The position numbers and the translations under genes are program-made. This document shows positions 59,498 to 64,000 of a DNA stretch of 64,000 nt, in pieces; positions within the stretch are counted from its first letter, which is position 1; each line of letters begins with the position of its first letter. The notes under the pieces are model-generated. The model ran no database searches. It was not told the DNA's origin and saw only the letters and a program-made list of their open reading frames with translations. Source of the stretch: Dactylosporangium siamense (GTDB lineage Bacteria > Actinomycetota > Actinomycetes > Mycobacteriales > Micromonosporaceae); assembly GCF_016862795.1 (NCBI RefSeq), contig NZ_BONQ01000047.1:1-64000 (forward strand), in the 5' to 3' direction.

Positions 59498-60085
59498 ATG
59501 CGACTGCACGTGACTCTCCGCGCGATCCTCGCCGCCGCCGCTGTGGCACTGCTTGTGCTGCTCGCCCCGCCGCAGCCGGCATGGGCGCACGCCAAGCTCG
59601 TCAAGAGCGACCCTGCCAACGGCGCCACGGTGTCGACCCCGCTGACGGGCGTCGCGTTCACCTTCAACGAGATGGTGAAGCAGCAATTCAGCACGGTGGT
59701 CGTCACCGGACCCGACGGTGTCTCCTACAGCGACGGCACGCCGAAGTCGGTCGACAAGACCCTCACCCAGCCCATCAAGCCGCTCCCACCCGGCGCGATC
59801 AAGGTGGCTTGGCGGACCGTCTCGGTCGACGGCCACCCGATCGAGGGCCAGCTCACCTTCACCAACGCCGCACCGGCCCCCACCACCGCAGCCCCGTCCA
59901 GCGAACCCCCGGCCACCAGCGCGGCGCCGGCGACGAGCGCGGCCGCACCGACCGTCGCGGCCGAGCCGGCATCGAGCGACAGCGGTTCCAGCGGTGTGAT
60001 CTGGATCGTGCTCGGTGTCGTCGTTGTCGCGTCGGTACTGGCCGGCGGCGCCGTCTGGTGGCGTCGCCGCAGCGGGACCGCCTGA
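59498..60085 (+). CDS. CopC-domain copper-binding membrane protein
   Basis: A 195-residue protein. The signal peptide (about 1-30) ends AWA, so the mature protein begins with His-Ala-Lys, the N-terminal Cu(II) ligand typical of CopC. The CopC domain (31-125) has SDPANGATVSTPLTGVAFTF and WRTVSVDGHPIEGQLTF (second His). A Pro/Ala/Ser linker leads to a C-terminal helix and RRRSG anchor. It is divergent from PCuAC. It has no obvious copy of the shared ECF promoter, although gggaaagttccc lies upstream. Confidence 0.88.
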   Translation: MRLHVTLRAILAAAAVALLVLLAPPQPAWAHAKLVKSDPANGATVSTPLTGVAFTFNEMVKQQFSTVVVTGPDGVSYSDGTPKSVDKTLTQPIKPLPPGAIKVAWRTVSVDGHPIEGQLTFTNAAPAPTTAAPSSEPPATSAAPATSAAAPTVAAEPASSDSGSSGVIWIVLGVVVVASVLAGGAVWWRRRSGTA

Positions 60086-60234
60086 GCGAAACGGGCACTG
60101 CCGCCGGGGACGCGACGCCGGTACGCTGGCCGCGTCCGTAACCCGGCGCGGCGGCCTGCACGGACAAGCAGCTCAGTGGTGTCGGCGCACCTCGGAGCCG
60201 CAGTCCTTTGCCGTGCTCGCGTGAGGAACCCGCC

Positions 60235-60633
60235 GTGCCCGCTACCGCCGCACCCGCCCGTTCCCGGGACACCGTCACCCGGATCGCCGCCGTCGCCGTC
60301 CTCCTCGTCGCCGGTGTCGTCGTCGCCCTGCTGTACCGGGGAGGCGGCACCGACGACGGCGCCGCCGTGCAGGACCGGACGATCACCGCAAGGGTCACCG
60401 CCGGCAAGGCCGACCCGCCGGTGCAGCGGGTGGAGGTCGGCAAGGGCAGCGCGATCACCCTCACCGTGACATCCGACGTACCGGACGAACTGCACGTGCA
60501 CGGCTATGACCGCAAGCTCACCCTGAACCCGGGCCAGGCGGCGACGCTGGAGTTCCGCGCCGACACCACGGGTGTGTTCGAGATCGAGACGCACGGCGCG
60601 CACCTGCTGCTGGTCCAGCTCGTCGTGCGCTGA
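60235..60633 (+). CDS. Membrane-anchored cupredoxin-like protein
   Basis: A 132-residue protein with one N-terminal membrane helix (about 14-34) and an extracytoplasmic cupredoxin-like beta domain: ITLTVTSDVPDELHVHGYDR and TGVFEIETHGAHLLLVQLVV. Histidine pairs at LHVHG and THGAH could bind copper, but the Cys of type-1 sites is absent. Start GTG 60235 with gagga upstream. It probably works with CopC in extracytoplasmic copper handling. It is convergent with the sigma factor (7-bp gap). Confidence 0.7.
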   Translation: MPATAAPARSRDTVTRIAAVAVLLVAGVVVALLYRGGGTDDGAAVQDRTITARVTAGKADPPVQRVEVGKGSAITLTVTSDVPDELHVHGYDRKLTLNPGQAATLEFRADTTGVFEIETHGAHLLLVQLVVR

Positions 60634-60640
60634 ACCGGAG

Positions 60641-61189
60641 TCAGCTCGCCTGCGCGGCGCGGTGCGCGGCCACCAGGTCGGCCCGCGCCCGGGCCACCCT
60701 GGACCGGATGGTGCCGATCGGCACGCCCTCGACCTCGGCGGCCTCCGCGTAGGACAGGCCGAGGACCTGGGTCAGCGTGAACGCGACCCGCTGATCGTGC
60801 GGCAGCCGCCGCACGAGGTCGTTCGTCGCGTGGGCGCTGCCGGGGTCGGGCACCGGCGCCGGCCGCAGCTCGAGGTCAACCACCGCGTCCACCCGCCGGC
60901 TGCGCACCAGCGCGCGGATGTGGTCGACGCAGGCGCGCCGGGCGATGGTCAGCAGCCAGGTCCGGGCCGCTGACCGAGCGGCGAACTGCGGCAGCGACCG
61001 GAACGCACGCAGAAACACGTCCTGCGTGACGTCGTCCGCGTGCTCCGGACCGACGACCGCCCCGGCGAGCCGGCGGATCTCGGGCTGCGTCGCGCGGACG
61101 AACGCCGCCGCGGCCGCCCGGTCACCGGCACGCGCGGCAAGCAGGCACGCGGTCAGTTCGTCCGGTTCGTCCGGGCTCGCGGCGCTCAT
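60641..61189 (-). CDS. ECF RNA polymerase sigma factor (SigC-like)
   Basis: A 182-residue sigma factor. Region 2 (about 25-95) contains EHADDVTQDVFLRAFRSLPQ and ARTWLLTIARRACVDHIR. Region 4 (about 120-175) contains LPHDQRVAFTLTQVLGLSYA and GVPIGTIRSRVARARADL. It is divergent from a zinc-finger anti-sigma gene whose promoter carries GGAAC-N17-CGAC, and copies of this promoter precede copper genes on both sides. The sigma C group of mycobacteria has been linked to copper acquisition; orthology here is inferred. ATG 61189. No copy of the consensus drives this gene itself. Confidence 0.85.
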   Translation of the reverse strand: MSAASPDEPDELTACLLAARAGDRAAAAAFVRATQPEIRRLAGAVVGPEHADDVTQDVFLRAFRSLPQFAARSAARTWLLTIARRACVDHIRALVRSRRVDAVVDLELRPAPVPDPGSAHATNDLVRRLPHDQRVAFTLTQVLGLSYAEAAEVEGVPIGTIRSRVARARADLVAAHRAAQAS

Positions 61190-61222
61190 AGCGAGTCACC
61201 GTACCCGCAGCCACTTTCCGGT

Positions 61223-61252
61223 GGAACCATCCGGGGTTCCAGGACGACTATC
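61223..61252 (+). promoter_or_regulatory. ECF-type promoter of the anti-sigma gene
   Basis: GGAAC (61223-61227), 17 bases, CGACTATC (61245-61252). GTG 61258 follows six bases later, so the transcript is leaderless or nearly so. The -35 element is one arm of an inverted repeat ggaacc-N6-ggttcc (61223-61240), placing a mirror -35-like element on the sigma-factor strand. Confidence 0.75.
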
Positions 61253-61257
61253 GGTGT

Positions 61258-62004
61258 GTGGGATGCGACCAGTACCAGGAAGCACTGTCGGCCCGGCTCG
61301 ACGGCGAGGACGAACCGGTCCCGGCCGCCGAGACCGACGCGCACCTGCGCCGGTGCAACGCCTGCCAGACGTGGCAGCGCGACGCCCTGGCGGTGACCCG
61401 GATGGTCCGGGTCCAGCCGGTCACGGCGACCTCGAAGCTCGACGTCGCGGCGCTGCTGGACCGGTTCCGGCCGGTCCTGCCGAGGGTCCGCAACGTCCTG
61501 CGGGTGGCGCTGGGCACGCTCGGCGCCGCGCAGTTCCTGCTCGGCATGGCCCAGGTGGCCCGCAACGCCGCGGCCGACCACGTCCACGCTGCCGCCGCGG
61601 CGGGTGCGACGGCCGGGCACCTGTGGCACGAGTCGGCAGCCTGGAACGTCGCGGTCGGCGCCGGGTTCGCGTTCAGCGCCTGGAGCCGCCGCCGGCCGAC
61701 CGGGGCGCTGCCGATCCTGTCCGCGTTCGTCGCGCTCCTCGCGCTGCTCAGCGTCAACGACATGATCGCCGGTCAGGTGCAGCAGATCCGGCTCGCCAGC
61801 CACGGCTTCGTCCTCGCCGGCTACCTGATCGTCCTGGCACTGTGCCACCCGCGCCTCGACCCGGGCACCCCGCCCAGCAGCGGACTGAAGCCGCGCTGGC
61901 GCCTCGCCCAGCAGCCGCTCCCGGATCCCGTCGCGCCACCGAAGCTGCGGCTGATCCAGGGCCACGCGACCGCGAGCACGGCGGACCTGTACGAGGCGGC
62001 CTGA
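61258..62004 (+). CDS. Zinc-finger anti-sigma factor-like membrane protein
   Basis: A 248-residue protein. The N-terminal cytoplasmic domain has CDQYQEALSARLDGED and the ZAS motif HLRRCNACQTW (H-x3-C-x2-C), which binds zinc in anti-ECF factors. Four hydrophobic segments follow at about 82-100, 125-145, 150-168 and 178-200. A His-containing segment HVHAAAAAGATAGHLWH between helices could sense metal (inference). It is divergent from the sigma factor gene and should hold it inactive until a signal arrives, although the usual co-transcription is replaced by divergence. GTG start, leaderless. Confidence 0.8.
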   Translation: MGCDQYQEALSARLDGEDEPVPAAETDAHLRRCNACQTWQRDALAVTRMVRVQPVTATSKLDVAALLDRFRPVLPRVRNVLRVALGTLGAAQFLLGMAQVARNAAADHVHAAAAAGATAGHLWHESAAWNVAVGAGFAFSAWSRRRPTGALPILSAFVALLALLSVNDMIAGQVQQIRLASHGFVLAGYLIVLALCHPRLDPGTPPSSGLKPRWRLAQQPLPDPVAPPKLRLIQGHATASTADLYEAA

Positions 62005-62006
62005 CG

Positions 62007-62430
62007 TCATGTGCGCAGCGGCGTCGTCATCACCGGCGCCGCGCTGGTCCGGGTCCGCAGCCGGAACGTGAGCGTCCAGGCGAAGCCAGGCGGCAGGACG
62101 GTGGCGGCCACCCGCGGTGTGTTCGCCGACGGCCAGCACCGCGAACGTGACGCTCTCCCCCGCCCGCGTGGCCGTCGCCGTCCAGGCCTGCACGGGCTCC
62201 GTGGTGCACAGGCGGGCGAAGACGCGGCCCGGCCCCTGCTGCTCCAGACGGACCCGCAGCACGTGGCCGTCGTCCTGCATCGTCACGGCCGCCCGCGTGG
62301 GGCAGGCGGCCGCGGCGTGGGTCCGGGACACCGCGAGGACCGCACCCAGCGCGACGACGACCGCCGCGAGCAGCACCAGCACGCGGTGGGAACGCCGGGT
62401 GACCGGCGCGCTCCGGGTCCGGAGCGCCAT
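62007..62430 (-). pseudogene. Frameshifted secreted/membrane hypothetical protein
   Basis: The reading starts at ATG 62430 with LALRTRS-like basic residues, a signal/anchor helix (VLVLLAAVVVALGAVLAVS) and an extracytoplasmic part up to FAVLAVGEHTA near 62112. There the frame is lost. In the frame one base away the sequence continues VAATVLPPGFAWTLTF and ends PVMTTPLRT-stop at 62007. Dropping one G of the ggg near 62110 joins them into one protein of about 140 residues. Without it the frame runs on antisense through the neighbouring gene. It has its own ECF-type promoter (62549-62578). It could be a sequencing error or a true inactivation. Confidence 0.65.
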
Positions 62431-62548
62431 CACGTGGACCGCCGTACCCTCGGCATGTCGGACGGCAGGCCCGCAGCGGTGACCGGCGGGTGTCCGCCGC
62501 GGCGAACGGCGGCGCACCCGGCATCGGTCCTCATGCGGCAGCACACCA

Positions 62549-62578
62549 GGTAGTCGGTGCCGCCCGTGCCGAAGTTCC
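62549..62578 (-). promoter_or_regulatory. ECF-type promoter before the frameshifted gene
   Basis: On the minus strand GGAAC (62578-62574), 17 bases, CGACTACC (62556-62549). It lies 8 bp downstream of the YcnI stop and about 119 bp before the start of the downstream gene. Confidence 0.75.
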
Positions 62579-62585
62579 CGGCAGA

Positions 62586-63308
62586 TCAGGTGGTGCGGCC
62601 CGCCCGGCGGTAGGCGAGGATGCCGACGAACAGCGCGGCAGCGCCGAGGAGCAGCCCGATCACACCTAGGGTGATCGCGGTGCCGTCGGTCGCGTCGTCG
62701 TCGTTGGCGGTGGCGGCCGCGTCCTGCGCCGCCGTGTTCGCGCCGGCGGTCGCGGTGGCGGCGGCGTCGGTCTTCTTCGTGAGCTTCAGCACCGGGGCGG
62801 GGTGCTCGGCCTCCGCGCCCGCGGCGGGCTCGTCGATCCAGCGCACGACCTCACCGTTGGAGTACGTCTGCAGCGCCTTGAACACGATCTGGTCCGCGGT
62901 CGGCAGCGGGCCGAGCGAGACGTCGAACTCCTGGAACGTGTGCGGTTTGATCTCCGAACCCGCCGACGCCGTCCACGTGATCTTCGAGATCGCCTCGGTG
63001 ATCTCACCGTCGTCGGTTTTGATCGGCGTGGCGAGCTTGCTGTTCTCGGTGACGGCGGTCCAGCCCGCGACGGGCTTGAGCGACACCGACGCGATCGGCT
63101 TGTCGGTCGGGATCGCGATCTCCAGCTTCGTGGTGCTCGCGTCGTCCTTCTCGTTCGGGACCCGGAAGGTGACCTTCGTGTAGCCGCCCTGGGTCGCGGT
63201 GTTCGGGTTGACGGTCACGTGCGCAGACGCCGCAGCGGGGAACGCGAAAACCGCGACGGCGAGCGCGGTCAGGGCAGCACCGGCGCGGGCCAGGTGGGCG
63301 AGACGCAT
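62586..63308 (-). CDS. YcnI-family (DUF1775) copper-binding membrane protein
   Basis: A 240-residue protein. The signal peptide (about 1-29) ends ASA, leaving mature N-terminal HVTVNPNTATQGGYTKVTF, the monohistidine brace of YcnI that binds Cu(II). The DUF1775 domain runs to about residue 165 (includes WTASAGSEIKPHTFQEFDVS). An Ala/Thr-rich linker, one membrane helix and a basic tail (YRRAGRTT) anchor it outside. YcnI, CopC and CopD proteins commonly occur together in copper import or homeostasis. It is divergent from the CopD gene. Confidence 0.88.
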   Translation of the reverse strand: MRLAHLARAGAALTALAVAVFAFPAAASAHVTVNPNTATQGGYTKVTFRVPNEKDDASTTKLEIAIPTDKPIASVSLKPVAGWTAVTENSKLATPIKTDDGEITEAISKITWTASAGSEIKPHTFQEFDVSLGPLPTADQIVFKALQTYSNGEVVRWIDEPAAGAEAEHPAPVLKLTKKTDAAATATAGANTAAQDAAATANDDDATDGTAITLGVIGLLLGAAALFVGILAYRRAGRTT

Positions 63309-63335
63309 GACGGGTGGGTCCTCTCAGCAATGGCG

Positions 63336-63365
63336 GGAACTTTCGAGGTTCTCGGACCGACTACC
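63336..63365 (+). promoter_or_regulatory. ECF-type promoter before the CopD gene
   Basis: GGAAC (63336-63340), 17 bases, CGACTACC (63358-63365). The match to the PCuAC promoter extends on both sides (gggaactttc and ccgactacct in both). Predicted start near 63372, leader about 26 nt. Confidence 0.8.
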
Positions 63366-63397
63366 TGGTTGATGCTCACGGTAGTGCACCGAAAACT

Positions 63398-64000
63398 ATG
63401 ACTTATATCGACCTGACCCGAAAGGTCCGCAAGCCCCTGATCCTCGCCAGCAGCGTGATCGCGCTGCTGGCTACCCTCGTCGTCGCGCTGCGGTGGGGCG
63501 GTGGGATCACCGGCCGCAGCATCGCCGGGCTGCCCGACGCGGGCGCACTCACCACATGGGGCCTGCCGCTGATCCGCACGGCCGTCGACATCGGCTGCGT
63601 CGCGACCGTCGGCTGGTGCGTGACCGCCGCGTTCCTGCTGCCCAGCCTCAAAGCCGGCCCAGACGGCGGCGGCCGGCACGGCGCCGGCCAGCTGCTCGGC
63701 CCGGCCGGCTACCGGATGCTGCGCCGCGCCTCCTGGTGGGCCGCCGGGTGGGCCGTCGCCGCCCTGCTCACGCTGCCGCTCACCCTCTCGGACCTGCTCG
63801 GCCGGCCGGTGTCGGACCTGACGTTCGACGGTGTCCGCAGCCTCGCGTGGTCGGTGAACCTCGGCCAGTCCGCCCTCACCCAGGCCGTCCTGGCCGCAAT
63901 CGTGGCCGTCGGAGGACGGCTCGTGCTCACCCGTACCGGCGCCGCAGTGATTGCCATCATCGCCTGCGCCGCAGCGGTCCCGCCCGCGTTGACCGGGCAC
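63398..64000 (+). CDS. CopD-family copper transport protein (partial, runs off window)
   Basis: 201 residues are visible, with no stop before the window edge. Hydrophobic helices lie at about 14-32, 62-86, 115-140, 150-170 and 180-198. The end VPPALTGH matches the ALTGH motif of CopD domains. In actinobacteria such proteins often continue into a CtaG-like cytochrome-oxidase assembly domain, totalling about 650 residues; whether this one does cannot be seen. CopD imports copper supplied by CopC/YcnI/PCuAC. The start is ATG 63398; the ECF-type promoter lies 33 bp upstream. Confidence 0.8.
   Translation, partial: MTYIDLTRKVRKPLILASSVIALLATLVVALRWGGGITGRSIAGLPDAGALTTWGLPLIRTAVDIGCVATVGWCVTAAFLLPSLKAGPDGGGRHGAGQLLGPAGYRMLRRASWWAAGWAVAALLTLPLTLSDLLGRPVSDLTFDGVRSLAWSVNLGQSALTQAVLAAIVAVGGRLVLTRTGAAVIAIIACAAAVPPALTGH

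Noticed and set aside
61190-61257. Autoregulated promoter of the ECF sigma gene itself
   Set aside because: The mirror GGAAC on the minus strand (61240-61236) is followed after 17 bases by gaaa, not CGAC, so the consensus is not met.

Overview
The window is chromosomal DNA of a very GC-rich actinomycete, most likely a member of Micromonosporaceae. Supporting traits are a mycothiol ligase gene (mshC) beside the actinobacterial SCO1664/DUF3090/phosphomutase trio, an F420-type luciferase-like oxidoreductase, DUF5703 and PAC2 proteins, many GTG/TTG starts, ATGA/GTGA gene overlaps, and at least nine genes whose -10 hexamer lies 6-8 nt before the start codon (leaderless transcripts). The family assignment is inferred from gene content.

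Layout. 1-10.2 kb: a minisatellite, a small gene, then a two-component system (1258-3188) followed by two tandemly duplicated LolD/FtsX-type ABC cassettes (3293-10171). 10.2-24.5 kb: housekeeping and regulatory genes: HAD phosphatase, ketopantoate-reductase-like protein, PAC2 protein, a decayed IS110 element, alanine-type aminotransferase, GntR regulator, a SigE-family sigma factor with a repeat-built tail, a DUF3311/sodium-solute symporter pair, a PLP dehydratase with a divergent LysR regulator, and an ArsR-SRPBCC-DHFR-like operon. 24.6-31.5 kb: mshC and its usual neighbours, then an aldo/keto reductase and a beta-propeller lipoprotein. 31.5-36.4 kb: a large minisatellite, M20 peptidase, SGNH hydrolase and hemerythrin-like protein. 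36.5-38.2 kb: tRNA-Leu(GAG) followed by an AbrB-like protein and a tyrosine recombinase.

38.4-64 kb is a continuous trace-metal and corrinoid district. (1) 38411-45880: a seven-gene minus-strand operon headed by a cobalamin riboswitch. It encodes two alpha-toroid proteins and two transcobalamin-C-terminal-like proteins, resembling vertebrate intrinsic factor split into separate polypeptides (one pair secreted, one pair surface-anchored), plus a complete ECF transporter. (2) 45.9-53.2 kb: a nickel-type ABC transporter (nikABCDE-like), a Fe/Mn-type superoxide dismutase and an MFS permease, each preceded by TTGCAA-N5-TTGCAA-like sites matching the Nur (nickel regulator) box. (3) 53.3-64 kb: a copper-flavoured locus containing PCuAC chaperone, Dyp-type peroxidase, FecBCD-like ABC importer, a DJ-1/PfpI protein with a YHS metal domain, CopC, a cupredoxin-like protein, YcnI and CopD. 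It is built around an ECF sigma factor and a divergent zinc-finger anti-sigma factor. Four promoters here share GGAAC-N17-CGACTAYC, defining a compact probable ECF regulon that I read as a copper-acquisition system.

Tandem repeats are a second theme. At three genes the repeat unit is the gene's own last codons plus stop codon, copied downstream two to five times.
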